Shown one piece after another: positions 7,289 to 15,982 of a DNA stretch of 64,000 bases. The DNA lies in the NCBI GenBank assembly GCA_013360675.1, contig JABWBB010000002.1, positions 124,001 to 188,000 on the forward strand, written 5' to 3'. How positions within the stretch are numbered: the first letter of the stretch is position 1; the number at the start of each line of letters is the position of its first letter. The notes below the pieces were generated by a model that saw nothing but the letters and a program-made list of their open reading frames with translations, searched no databases and was not told the origin of the DNA. Position numbers and translations under genes: made by a program. Source of the DNA: Phycisphaerales bacterium (lineage in GTDB: Bacteria > Planctomycetota > Phycisphaerae > Phycisphaerales > UBA1924).

Positions 7289-8890
7289 ATGCCCAAAGCA
7301 CGCTCCGCCGCTCTCACCCGAAAGCCCGCCAGCAAGGCCACGGCCAAGTCGCCCGCGGCCAAGAACGACAAGTCCAGCCATCCCTTGCCGAAGGCGAGTG
7401 ACGCTGGCGCCACCCGTGTCGAAAAGGACACGATGGGGGCGATGGACGTACCTGTCGACGCGCTCTTTGGGGCCTCGACCCAGCGAGCCGTGCTCAACTT
7501 TCCGGTCTCAGGCCGCCCCGTGCCCGAGGGGATCATTCGGGCCTACGCGATGATCAAGGCCGCCTGCGCCACGGTGAACAACCGACTCGGTCGGCTGGAT
7601 CAGAAGCGGACGCTGTCGATCCTTGAGGCCTGCCGCGAGATCCAAGACGGGCTCGCCTCGTTCGGCGGGCTGGCCCGCCACTTCCCGATCGACATCTTCC
7701 AGACCGGGTCGGGCACTTCGACCAACATGAACGTGAACGAGGTCGTGGCCAACCTTGTCTGCGTGCGCAACCACAAGCCCATCGGGCTCTCCAAGGACCC
7801 GGCGTATCTCGCCGCCGGCGGCGTTCACCCCAACGACCACGTCAACATGGGGCAGTCATCCAACGACACGTTCCCCACGTCGATGCACGTCGCCGCGGCG
7901 ATCGCGCTGCAGAACGAACTTCTCCCAGCGCTCGACGCGATGGGCGATCAGCTCGAGAAGCAGGCCAAGGCCTGGAACAAACTCGTCAAGATCGGTCGCA
8001 CCCACTTGCAGGACGCCACGCCCATCCGCCTGGGCCAGGAGTTCGGCGGCTATGCGTCGCAGGTACGTCACGCGCAGGAGCGAGTCCGTCGTGCCCTGCA
8101 TGCGCTGGGTGAACTTCCCATCGGCGGCACCGCCGTGGGCACGGGCATCAACACCCACGAAGACTTCGGACGCATGGTGTCGGCGGAACTCACGCGCCTG
8201 ACGGGCATCAAGTTTCGCGAGGCCGAGAATCACTTCGAGGCCCAGCACGCCAAGGATGCCTACGTCGAGGCGGCCGGGGCCCTCGTCACCCTCGCCACCT
8301 CGCTCTCCAAGATCGCCAATGACATCCGATGGCTGGGGAGCGGTCCGCGCTGCGGCATCGGGGAACTGGTCCTGCCCGCCGTCCAGCCCGGGTCCTCGAT
8401 CATGCCCGGTAAGGTGAACCCGGTGATCTGCGAATCGTTGATCATGGTCTGCTGCCAGGTGCTGGGCAACACGCACGCGATCACGCTGGGCAACTTTGGC
8501 GGCGTGGGTTCGGTGCTCGATCTCAACGTCGCGATGCCCATGATGGCCGCGAACATGCTCGATTCGATCCACCTGCTGGCGCGCGGGTGTGATGTCTTCT
8601 GCCTCAACCTGCTGGCCGACCTCAAGCCCGACGAGGCCCGCTGCGCCAGCCTGATCGAGGGCTCGCTGGCGATGTGCACCTCGCTGGTGCCGGTGATCGG
8701 CTATGACAAGTCGGCGGCCTTGGCGAAGGAAGCCTTCAAGCAGGGCAAGACGGTGCGTCAACTCGCTGTCGAAACGCTCGTTGGCCAGAAGGACAATGCG
8801 GGCAAGGCGATCACGCCCAAGGCGATCGATGAATACCTGAACCCATGGTCGATGACGCTGCCAGGCGGCGAGGGATCGGCGGGGGGCTGA
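7289..8890 (+). CDS. fumC: Class II fumarate hydratase
   Basis: Interconverts fumarate and malate in the citric acid cycle. The superfamily signature GSSIMPGKVNP lies near residue 368, and TGSGTSTNMNVNE and GRTHLQDATPIRLGQE match the conserved substrate-binding segments of fumarase C. At 533 residues it is longer than the usual 460-470 because about 40 Lys/Ala/Ser-rich residues precede the normal beginning (TRVEKDTMG). A later ATG at the MGAMD segment would cut into the conserved N-terminus, so the extension is probably real; its role is unknown. Aspartase is a related alternative, but the segments seen fit fumarase better. Citrate synthase, another cycle enzyme, is encoded at 43958-45088. 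Confidence 0.9.
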   Translation: MPKARSAALTRKPASKATAKSPAAKNDKSSHPLPKASDAGATRVEKDTMGAMDVPVDALFGASTQRAVLNFPVSGRPVPEGIIRAYAMIKAACATVNNRLGRLDQKRTLSILEACREIQDGLASFGGLARHFPIDIFQTGSGTSTNMNVNEVVANLVCVRNHKPIGLSKDPAYLAAGGVHPNDHVNMGQSSNDTFPTSMHVAAAIALQNELLPALDAMGDQLEKQAKAWNKLVKIGRTHLQDATPIRLGQEFGGYASQVRHAQERVRRALHALGELPIGGTAVGTGINTHEDFGRMVSAELTRLTGIKFREAENHFEAQHAKDAYVEAAGALVTLATSLSKIANDIRWLGSGPRCGIGELVLPAVQPGSSIMPGKVNPVICESLIMVCCQVLGNTHAITLGNFGGVGSVLDLNVAMPMMAANMLDSIHLLARGCDVFCLNLLADLKPDEARCASLIEGSLAMCTSLVPVIGYDKSAALAKEAFKQGKTVRQLAVETLVGQKDNAGKAITPKAIDEYLNPWSMTLPGGEGSAGG

Positions 8891-10267
8891 TCACTCGGCG
8901 ATCGTCAGTTTCTTCAGCATCACCGCGGCGAACGAGAGCGTGAAGAAGAAGCCGCACATGTCGGTGATGGTGGTAAGGATGGGACCCGAGGCGAGGGCGG
9001 GGTCTTTCTTGAGGCCCTTGAGCAAGAGGGGAACTCCGCCGCCGATCGTGACCGACACCATGGTGTTGAGCATGAGGGCCGAGCCGACGACTAGACCGAG
9101 GTAGATGTTACCCTTCCAGAGATAGGCCACGCCCGCGAGCAGTATGCCCAGCACGACCCCGTTCAGGGCGCCCACGCTCAGTTCCTTGCCGACCACGCGC
9201 ATGGCGTCGCGCGGCTGGGCAACGCCCAGCGTCAACTCGCGCATGCTCACCGCGACGGCCTGATTCCCCGAGCAGCCGCTCATGTCGGAGATGATCGGCA
9301 GGAAGACCGCCAGCGCGATCACCGCCTCAAGCGTTTGCTGGTACATCGCGATGATGCTCGCCGCCATCACGTTGAGCAGGATGTTGATGCTCAGCCAGCC
9401 CAGACGCCGGCGTGAGCGGAGCATCAGCGGCATGCTGCGCAGTTCTTCGCCGCCCACGATACCCAGCGAGGCGCGATAGGTTTCATCCGATTCTTCAACC
9501 AGGGCGTGCTCGACACCCGAGCGTCGCACCATGCCCACGAGTCGCCCGTGCGAATCCACGACCGGCAGCCCCACGAAAGCCAGGTCCTTGAACAGCGAGG
9601 CCAGTTCGGCGAGCCCCATGGTGTCGGTCACGCGCACCGGATCGCGCAGCATGATCTCCGAGAGGGGCGTGGTGCGCGGCGCCAAGAGCAGTGTCCGCAG
9701 CGGGAGCACCCCGACCAGTTCTCCCTTGTCTCCCGTGACATACGCGTACTGGATGTCGTAGTCGGTATAGGTCGTGGCGTTGGCGGCGAGATCATCGAGC
9801 ACTATCGCCACGCTCGCGCTGGCCGGGTAACTCACAAATTCAGTGATCATCAACCCGCCGGCGACGTCCGCCTCGTACGCCGCCAGGCGTCGAACTTCGT
9901 CGGCGTCTTCCGCGGGCAGGGCGCGGAGGATCGCGTCGGCTTCCTCCTCGTCCATCTCGCCCAGCAGATCAGCTTGCTCGTCGCTGGGGAGTTCCTCGAT
10001 GATTCGAGCGGCCTGGGCCGGGTCGAGATCGCCCAGCGCATCGAGTGCCTGTGGCTCTGGTAGTTGCTCGATGACGTCCGCGGCGTCCTCGGGCGTCAGC
10101 AGATGCAGCATCTGCTCGCGGGACTCATCACTCAGGGCCGAGAGCGTGCGCACAGCCTCGGCCCCCTGGCACGTGTCGAGCCACTGCGCGATCCCAACCA
10201 CATCGCGCGACTCGATCATCGACTCGAGCGTGGCCGCACCCTCTCCCTGTCGTGGCAGGTCCACCAT
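8891..10267 (-). CDS. mgtE: Magnesium transporter MgtE
   Basis: Magnesium channel of the inner membrane. The cytoplasmic N domain (residues 20-130) is built of helical repeats with acidic ends (EQLPEPQALDALGDLDP, IIEELPSDEQADLLGEMD); a pair of CBS domains follows (residues 135-255), then five hydrophobic segments from about residue 290. The conserved membrane segment SGCSGNQAVAVSMREL and the late TDMCGFFFTLSF segment fit MgtE. AAGGAG precedes the ATG. It is the third gene of a reverse operon after coaB and the fused RNA-modification gene, and its stop codon abuts the fumC stop. No room exists for an M-box leader directly upstream (55 bases). Confidence 0.93.
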   Translation of the reverse strand: MVDLPRQGEGAATLESMIESRDVVGIAQWLDTCQGAEAVRTLSALSDESREQMLHLLTPEDAADVIEQLPEPQALDALGDLDPAQAARIIEELPSDEQADLLGEMDEEEADAILRALPAEDADEVRRLAAYEADVAGGLMITEFVSYPASASVAIVLDDLAANATTYTDYDIQYAYVTGDKGELVGVLPLRTLLLAPRTTPLSEIMLRDPVRVTDTMGLAELASLFKDLAFVGLPVVDSHGRLVGMVRRSGVEHALVEESDETYRASLGIVGGEELRSMPLMLRSRRRLGWLSINILLNVMAASIIAMYQQTLEAVIALAVFLPIISDMSGCSGNQAVAVSMRELTLGVAQPRDAMRVVGKELSVGALNGVVLGILLAGVAYLWKGNIYLGLVVGSALMLNTMVSVTIGGGVPLLLKGLKKDPALASGPILTTITDMCGFFFTLSFAAVMLKKLTIAE

Positions 10268-10322
10268 GAGTCAGGCTCCTTGAGGAACAGCGCCCCATGA
10301 AGAACACCGGGGCGGTTGCATG

Positions 10323-11999
10323 TTATGCAAAAGGCCGCGCCCGCACCGCGCGCAATGCCAGAAACATCGGGATTTCCCGTCTCGCGCGGTTCTCTTCGAC
10401 CGCACGTGGGCCCGGCTGGCTGCTGCGGTTGCTCACCCATTCCTCGAGCGCGGTCAGGTGCAGGCCTGCGTCGGCCAAGGTGCGAACATAGTCCTGGATC
10501 GCACGGTGGTACGTCATCGTGACGACCTCGGGCTTGCCGTGCGCCGCCTCGCCGGGGTTCATCACGATCTTGCTCGCATCGGGCGACAGATAGGCATCCA
10601 CGCGACGAGCGATTCGCTCTTCCGAAGGCGGGCGGGAACGCGAGGGTCCACGCTCCATGCCGCGCGTCGGACGCGGCGCGGGCGCACCCTCGAAGTGCCA
10701 CGACGTCCGCCCGGGCGAGCGAAAGGCCGGATGCAGGATCACGCACACGAACACGCCGCCGGGTTTCAGAAGCGCCGCGGAGGCATTGACAACAGGGGCC
10801 ATGGGCTCAATGTTCATGAGGGCCATGACACACGCGGCGGAGTCGAATTCACCCGCCAGTCCCAGCGAGCCCAGTTCCCGCGCGTCTCCCACGTGAAACT
10901 CGCATCCATCCTCACCCAGTTCCTTGGCGCGGGCGATCAGGCGAGGCGAAGAATCCACTCCCACGCACGTCGCCCCGGCCTTGACCAGGCGACGAGCGAG
11001 AATCCCCTGGCCACAGGCGATATCGAGGACGCGATGCCCGCTCTTTGGCGCGAGTAGGTGCATGACGCCCGGCAGGATCACCTGCTCGTAGTGGTCGCTG
11101 CCGCGGTCTTCGAGCAGTTGGTCATACCAGCCCGCGACCTCATCCCATGAAGTGACCTTTGTACTGGCGGGCACGACAGAGGCCGTCGCTGGGGCCATGG
11201 CGTCACCCGTCCCGCGTCCGAGCAGCTTGGTGAACTCATCGGGCGGCAGACTGGAATATCGCACAGGGTGGCGTGTTTGCGGGTGCGTGAACCCCAACTC
11301 GCACGCGTGCAAGCAGACCCGCCCCAGCGGGTCGGTTGATGCGCCGTAGCGTCGGTCGCCCACGATCGGCCGCCCGATGTGCTGCATGTGCACGCGGATC
11401 TGGTTCTTGCGCCCCGTCTCGAGGCGCACGTTGATCAGGCTGCGCCCATGGGCGGTCTTGCGGACGCGATAGTGCGTGACCGCGGGCATCGGGGCTGAAC
11501 CCCGCGCGGGCGTGTCACGCAGCTGCGTGGGAGAATCGATGCTGTGCATGATCCCGCGGGAATCCTCCCACAGGAATGACTGCACCGTGCCCGTTGAGGC
11601 CGGGCCGCTCCCGCCGAACTCGCCCTCGACCGCGGCGGCGTAGAGACGGTGGGCTTTCTTTGACCGGAATTCTTCCTTCAGGTGCTCATACGCCGTCTCG
11701 GTCTTGGCGAAGACCAGCAGCCCAGAGGCCTCGCGATCGAGGCGGTGCACGATCCAAAGTTTTGTGCCCCGCTTGCGGGCCTGTTCGCGCACGTGTGATT
11801 TGAGCGCGGCGAAGGCGGAGTCATCGCCGGGCCCGCCCAGGCCCGCCGTCAACATCCCCGCGGGCTTGTCGATGACCAGAATCGCTTCGTCCTCGTGAAC
11901 GATGCGCAGTCCCCGTGTCAGGTGCGTGGCACCCTCGACGTAGCCGCTGCGGGCGGTGCGCTTTCGTGGTCCGGTTCCGGGTCGACCCTTCTTCATCAT
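10323..11999 (-). CDS. Fusion of RluA-family pseudouridine synthase and SAM-dependent methyltransferase
   Basis: Two enzymes in one 558-residue chain. Residues 30-250 are an RluA-type pseudouridine synthase with catalytic Asp in HRLDREASGLLVFAKT (about residue 85) and the GRKNQIRVHM and VGDRRYG segments. Residues 275-558 are a class I methyltransferase with SAM motif VLDIACGQG (about 326) and an acidic motif II VGVDSS; its closing region resembles small-molecule or quinone-type methyltransferases as much as RNA enzymes, so its substrate is open. The ATG at 11999 overlaps the coaB stop (ATGA) and has AAAGGA upstream. No N-terminal S4 domain is visible. No stop or frameshift separates the halves, so a true fusion is likely. 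Confidence 0.85.
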   Translation of the reverse strand: MMKKGRPGTGPRKRTARSGYVEGATHLTRGLRIVHEDEAILVIDKPAGMLTAGLGGPGDDSAFAALKSHVREQARKRGTKLWIVHRLDREASGLLVFAKTETAYEHLKEEFRSKKAHRLYAAAVEGEFGGSGPASTGTVQSFLWEDSRGIMHSIDSPTQLRDTPARGSAPMPAVTHYRVRKTAHGRSLINVRLETGRKNQIRVHMQHIGRPIVGDRRYGASTDPLGRVCLHACELGFTHPQTRHPVRYSSLPPDEFTKLLGRGTGDAMAPATASVVPASTKVTSWDEVAGWYDQLLEDRGSDHYEQVILPGVMHLLAPKSGHRVLDIACGQGILARRLVKAGATCVGVDSSPRLIARAKELGEDGCEFHVGDARELGSLGLAGEFDSAACVMALMNIEPMAPVVNASAALLKPGGVFVCVILHPAFRSPGRTSWHFEGAPAPRPTRGMERGPSRSRPPSEERIARRVDAYLSPDASKIVMNPGEAAHGKPEVVTMTYHRAIQDYVRTLADAGLHLTALEEWVSNRSSQPGPRAVEENRARREIPMFLALRAVRARPFA

Positions 12000-12682
12000 C
12001 GGGCATCCTTTCCAGCGGCCTGCTCGATGAGCGTCAGCAGCCATGATCCAAATTCAGTCTTGTCGATCGCGCCCTGCGTGAAGTTCTCGACGCCGTTTGC
12101 CTGCAGCACCAAGGCCTCGATCGTCGCGCTGTCCATCGTCTCGAGGGGGTTGGCCACGATCATGTCAACGTTTTTGCGCGCGAGTTTCTCGGCGGCGGAG
12201 GCTCGCATCCGCTCGCGTGGCTCGAGCGCAAACCCAACCAGGAACTGCCCGGGCGTGCGACTTTGGGCCACCTCGGCCAGCAGATCGGGGGTGGGTTCAA
12301 GCTCCAGGCGAAGGTTGTCCGCTGTGCGCCTGATCTTCCCGGGGGAAGCACCGTCCAGAGGCCGATAATCGGCCACGGCTGCCGCCATAATCAGGATCGT
12401 CGCCCGTGTCATTTCTTCCCTGAGGAGCCCCTGCAAGTCGGCGGCTGTTCGGAACCGGCGCAGGCGAACCCGCGAATCGGTGGGGAGTATCGACACAGGT
12501 CCAAGCAGGAGTGTCACGTCCCAGCCGCGTTGGGCGGCTTGGTCGGCCAATGAGACCCCGAGGCGGCCCGAGGATCGGTTGCCCAGGAATCGCACCGAGT
12601 CGATGGGCTCGTGCGTAGGGCCGGCGGTCACCAGCAGGTGGGTGATCGAGCGGCGTGGGGATTGATCCTGGGCTACGGGCAT
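11996..12682 (-). CDS. coaB: Phosphopantothenoylcysteine synthetase (stand-alone CoaB)
   Basis: Joins cysteine to 4'-phosphopantothenate in coenzyme A synthesis. Matches the CoaB half of CoaBC: TAGPTHEPIDSVRFLGN with RSSGRLG, then AAAVADYRP, KIRR at the place of the conserved KIKK, and LVGFALE. Only the CoaB half is present (228 residues); the CoaC decarboxylase would be a separate gene outside this window. The usual nucleotide-binding segment TAGGTREPID has Pro-Thr-His in place of Gly-Thr-Arg. It starts 170 bases from, and divergent to, the secretion cluster, and is coupled to the fusion gene by a four-base overlap. Confidence 0.87.
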   Translation of the reverse strand: MPVAQDQSPRRSITHLLVTAGPTHEPIDSVRFLGNRSSGRLGVSLADQAAQRGWDVTLLLGPVSILPTDSRVRLRRFRTAADLQGLLREEMTRATILIMAAAVADYRPLDGASPGKIRRTADNLRLELEPTPDLLAEVAQSRTPGQFLVGFALEPRERMRASAAEKLARKNVDMIVANPLETMDSATIEALVLQANGVENFTQGAIDKTEFGSWLLTLIEQAAGKDAR

Positions 12683-12852
12683 GGAATGGGTCAGGGGTCG
12701 ACCGTGGGGTGGTTCTGGGTTTGATCGAGAATGGGTGGCGAAGGATAATCATCCCCCGTGCGTCGCGCGGGCGTGGAACGATCGAAACGTGTAAAGTGCT
12801 TCCCCCCGGCGTTGTCAGGCGACCGCCCGGCCCGGGGTTTCGAGGAGTGCGG

Positions 12853-14619
12853 ATGGCCAGATCACGGAAGAAACTTGGCGAGATCCTGGTGGGCTGGGGC
12901 GTTCTCACCCCGGAACAGGCCGACAAGGCGGCCCAGACCGCTACCTCGCAGGGCAAGCGCATGGGCGACGCGCTTGTTGAGATGGGGTTGGCCAAGGAAG
13001 ACCAGGTCTGCAAGGCCTTGGCCAACCAGTTTGGGATGGAGTTCGTCGACCTGAGCGCGAGCGGGGCAGCCGACAAGGTCGACATGAAGCTGATCCCCGA
13101 GGACCTGGTCAAGAAGCATCTGATTCTGCCGCTGGCCAAGGCGGGGGGTCGTCTGCAGCTGATCATCCACGATCCGCTCGATCTGGAGCTGCAGGACATG
13201 CTCCGGTTCCGGTTGAATACCGAGATCGACCCGCGTTTGGCGCCGCGTTCGCAGATCAAGAAATACATCGATCAGGCGGCGGCAGGAACCGCGCGCCGCT
13301 TCGAGGCCGACCAGTCGCTGGTGACCGATTCGATCGACAAGTCGATCGACAAGACGATCGATCGCTCGGTGGACCGGTCGATGGACAAGTCCATCGACGT
13401 CGCCGCCGACGAGGCCCCGATCGTCAAGCTCTGTAACCGAATCTTGAGCGAAGCGGTCCGCATGCGGGCCAGCGACGTGCACGTCGAGCCGATGAACGAC
13501 CGGGTGCGTCTGCGCTATCGGATCGACGGCGTGTGCATGGAGCGTGACAACCTGCCCAAGCGCATGCAGAACGCGCTGCTCTCCCGCTTCAAGCTGATGG
13601 CGAGCATGAACATTGCCGAGCGGCGCGTGCCGCAGGACGGCCGCATCAAGCTCGAGGTCGATGACGTGATGATCGACTACCGCGTGTCGGCCTGCCCGGC
13701 CTATCACGGAGAGAGCGTGGTGGCCCGTATTCTGCGCCCCGATTCGGTGCGCATCGGTCTGGCGAACCTGGGCTTCGAGCCCGACAACCTCGCCATGTTC
13801 AACAAGATCATCCGCCGCCCCAACGGGATCTTCCTGGTCACGGGGCCCACGGGTTCGGGCAAGACGACCACGCTCTACTCGGCGCTGGACATCCTCAATC
13901 GCCCCGACAAGAAGATCATCACGGCCGAAGACCCGGTGGAATACAACTTCCAGGGGATCAATCAGTGCCAGGTGCGAGAGAACATCGGGCTGGGGTTCAA
14001 GGAGATCCTCCGGTCGATGCTGCGTCAGGCGCCCAACATCATCCTGGTGGGTGAAATCCGCGACAAGGAGGTGGCCGAGATCGCCATCCAGGCCGCCCTG
14101 ACGGGGCACCTGGTCTTCTCGACGCTGCACACCAACGACGCCCCCAGCGCGATCACGCGACTGATCGACATGGGCGTCAAGCCCTTCCTGGTGGCCAGTT
14201 CGATCCAGGCGATCATGGCCCAGCGACTCATCCGCGTGCTCTGCCCCAAGTGCAAGCGCGTGGCCAAGGACGACGAACTCGATCCCAAGCACCTGATCCT
14301 GACGGGCACCACGCTCGAAGAGGCCCGCGGGCGGGCGCATACCAACGTGGGCTGTGACAACTGCGTGGGCACGGGCTTCCGCGGACGCAAGGCCATCTTC
14401 GAGCTGATGAACATGAACTCGCACGTGCGAGAGCTCGCTTTCAATCTCGCGCCGCTGGTCGAGCTTCGCCGCGCCGCCCTGGCCAGCGGGATGCGCCCCC
14501 TCGTGTACGACGGAAAAATCAAGATCCTCAGCGGCGTCACCACCGCGGGCGAAATCGCCAGCGCCACCCAGGTCGATCTCGAATCCCAGCGAGAGGCCGA
14601 GGCCAAGGCCTCCGTCTGA
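12853..14619 (+). CDS. GspE/PilB-type secretion or pilus assembly ATPase, copy 1
   Basis: Hexameric cytoplasmic ATPase that drives pilin polymerisation. Residues 1-140 form a GspE N-terminal/MshEN-like domain (KKLGEILVGWGVL, then RMGDALVEMGLAKEDQV), a module that binds cyclic-di-GMP in some relatives. A linker of six tetrapeptides (SIDK-type, residues 160-183) leads to the motor domain with Walker A GPTGSGKTTT, Walker B ILVGEIRD, a His box (GHLVFSTLHTND) and a zinc-binding pair CPKC/CDNC. The ATG at 12853 is chosen over a far upstream ATG (12655) because GAGGAG precedes it and the family's normal beginning follows. First gene of the cluster that runs to 29011. Confidence 0.93.
   Translation: MARSRKKLGEILVGWGVLTPEQADKAAQTATSQGKRMGDALVEMGLAKEDQVCKALANQFGMEFVDLSASGAADKVDMKLIPEDLVKKHLILPLAKAGGRLQLIIHDPLDLELQDMLRFRLNTEIDPRLAPRSQIKKYIDQAAAGTARRFEADQSLVTDSIDKSIDKTIDRSVDRSMDKSIDVAADEAPIVKLCNRILSEAVRMRASDVHVEPMNDRVRLRYRIDGVCMERDNLPKRMQNALLSRFKLMASMNIAERRVPQDGRIKLEVDDVMIDYRVSACPAYHGESVVARILRPDSVRIGLANLGFEPDNLAMFNKIIRRPNGIFLVTGPTGSGKTTTLYSALDILNRPDKKIITAEDPVEYNFQGINQCQVRENIGLGFKEILRSMLRQAPNIILVGEIRDKEVAEIAIQAALTGHLVFSTLHTNDAPSAITRLIDMGVKPFLVASSIQAIMAQRLIRVLCPKCKRVAKDDELDPKHLILTGTTLEEARGRAHTNVGCDNCVGTGFRGRKAIFELMNMNSHVRELAFNLAPLVELRRAALASGMRPLVYDGKIKILSGVTTAGEIASATQVDLESQREAEAKASV
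13330..13401 (+). repeat. In-frame 12-base tandem repeat coding SIDK-type tetrapeptides
   Basis: Six consecutive 12-base units encode SIDK, SIDK, TIDR, SVDR, SMDK and SIDV in the linker between the N-terminal and motor domains of the first ATPase. The units are degenerate at the DNA level but keep Ser/Thr at position 1, a hydrophobic residue at 2, Asp at 3 and mostly Lys/Arg at 4. The second ATPase at 15983 lacks this repeat. Confidence 0.9.
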
Positions 14620-14655
14620 TCGCACGACGACTCTCGCGACGAAAGGACTGTCTTC

Positions 14656-15792
14656 ATGAGTACGATGCAGATCGACCGCCTGCTTGACACCGTGGTCAAA
14701 CTCGGCGCCTCGGACCTTCACCTCACCGTCGGTCGCCGCCCGACCATCCGCCACCACGGCGGGCTCAAGGATCTGCAGACCAAGGTCCTCGACTCGGACG
14801 ACATGGTGACCCTGATGAAGGCCATCACACCCGAGCGCAACCAGCAGGAACTGCAGGAAGAGGGCGGCACGGACTTTGGCTTTGCCTATGGCGAGGCGGC
14901 CCGCTTCCGCGTGTCGATCTTCCGCCAGAAAGGCGACCTGGCGATGGTCCTCCGCCAGATTCCCAACAAGTTGCTGTCGTTCGAGCAGATCGGCCTGCCC
15001 GAGGTGGTGCGCGACCTGATCCGTCGCCCGCGCGGGATGTTCCTGGTCACGGGGCCCACCGGGTCGGGCAAGACGACCTCGCTGGCCACGATGATCGACT
15101 ACATCAACATGAACATGGATCGTCACATCGTCACGATGGAAGATCCCATCGAGTACTACCACCCGCACAAGAAGTCGATCGTCAATCAGCGCGAGGTGGG
15201 GTCCGACGTTCCGAGCTTCTCCGAGGCGTTGCGGCGCGTGCTCCGCTCGGACCCGGACGTGATCCTGGTGGGTGAAATGCGCGACCTCGAAACGATCGAA
15301 GCCGCCATCCGTGCCGCCGAAACGGGCCACTTGGTCTTCGGCACCCTGCATACCACCGGAGCCGCCAAAACGATCGACCGAATCGTCGACGCCTTCCCGG
15401 TCACCCAACAGAACCAGATCCGCGTGCAGTTGTCCACGGCCCTGATCTGCATCCTGAGCCAGGTGCTGTTGCGCCGGGTCGATCAGCCCGGGATGGTCGC
15501 CGGGTATGAGTTCCTAGTGCTTACCCCGGCCGTCCAGAACCTGATCCGCGAATCGAAGACCTTCCGCATCGATTCGGCGATTCAGACCGGCAAGAAGTAC
15601 GGCATGCAACTTCTCGATGACCACCTCTGGTCCATGTATTCCCGCGGCATGATCGGGGCCGAGGAGATGGTCGACCTGAGCAAGAATCCACAAGAGCTGA
15701 CGTCTCGGGTGCACAAGCTTGGTCGTACCGTCGGGCGTGTCGAACTTGACGAAGACGAGGAAACTGCAACTGAGTCTGGCAAGAAGAGCTGA
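14656..15792 (+). CDS. pilT: Type IV pilus retraction ATPase PilT
   Basis: Motor that depolymerises type IV pili for retraction. PilT features in order: N-terminal GASDLHLTVGRRP (PilT Asp/Gly region), Walker A GPTGSGKTTS, EDPIEY, Walker B ILVGEMRDLET, His box GHLVFGTLHT and the C-terminal segment KKYGMQLLDDHLW. No tetracysteine zinc site, as expected for PilT and unlike the two GspE/PilB neighbours. 378 residues is standard. AAAGGA precedes the ATG. Its presence argues that the cluster makes a retractable filament rather than only a classical type II secretion system. Confidence 0.93.
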   Translation: MSTMQIDRLLDTVVKLGASDLHLTVGRRPTIRHHGGLKDLQTKVLDSDDMVTLMKAITPERNQQELQEEGGTDFGFAYGEAARFRVSIFRQKGDLAMVLRQIPNKLLSFEQIGLPEVVRDLIRRPRGMFLVTGPTGSGKTTSLATMIDYINMNMDRHIVTMEDPIEYYHPHKKSIVNQREVGSDVPSFSEALRRVLRSDPDVILVGEMRDLETIEAAIRAAETGHLVFGTLHTTGAAKTIDRIVDAFPVTQQNQIRVQLSTALICILSQVLLRRVDQPGMVAGYEFLVLTPAVQNLIRESKTFRIDSAIQTGKKYGMQLLDDHLWSMYSRGMIGAEEMVDLSKNPQELTSRVHKLGRTVGRVELDEDEETATESGKKS

Positions 15793-15982
15793 TCTGTTGC
15801 GTCAATATCCACATGTCCTGTCAATGCAGGGCCAATAAACGCCCTGGACGTGGCGAACCGGGCCGATATGCTGTCCGAAGAGACTGTGTGCACCCTGCCG
15901 CATAGCGGTTGTGGTTCACACGATGTTCGGATGGTGTATCGAAGGCGGCGGTTGGTCACGTTCAGGGGGAAAGTAAAGACCC

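Noticed and set aside
10268-10322. Possible magnesium (M-box) riboswitch before mgtE
   Set aside because: Only 55 bases separate mgtE from the upstream gene, too short for an M-box.
12862-15408. An 848-codon open frame on the reverse strand, and similar long reverse frames at 31748-34381 and 37594-39633 (forward)
   Set aside because: They lie wholly opposite to well-recognised genes (GspE/PilT, the peptide transporter and glycosyltransferase, and the pyrophosphatase) and have the His/Arg/Gln-rich composition of antisense frames in GC-rich DNA.
15818-15842. Short hairpin after pilT (CAGGGC/GCCCTG) as a terminator
   Set aside because: Only six pairs and no T run; the downstream ATPase gene may still be read through.
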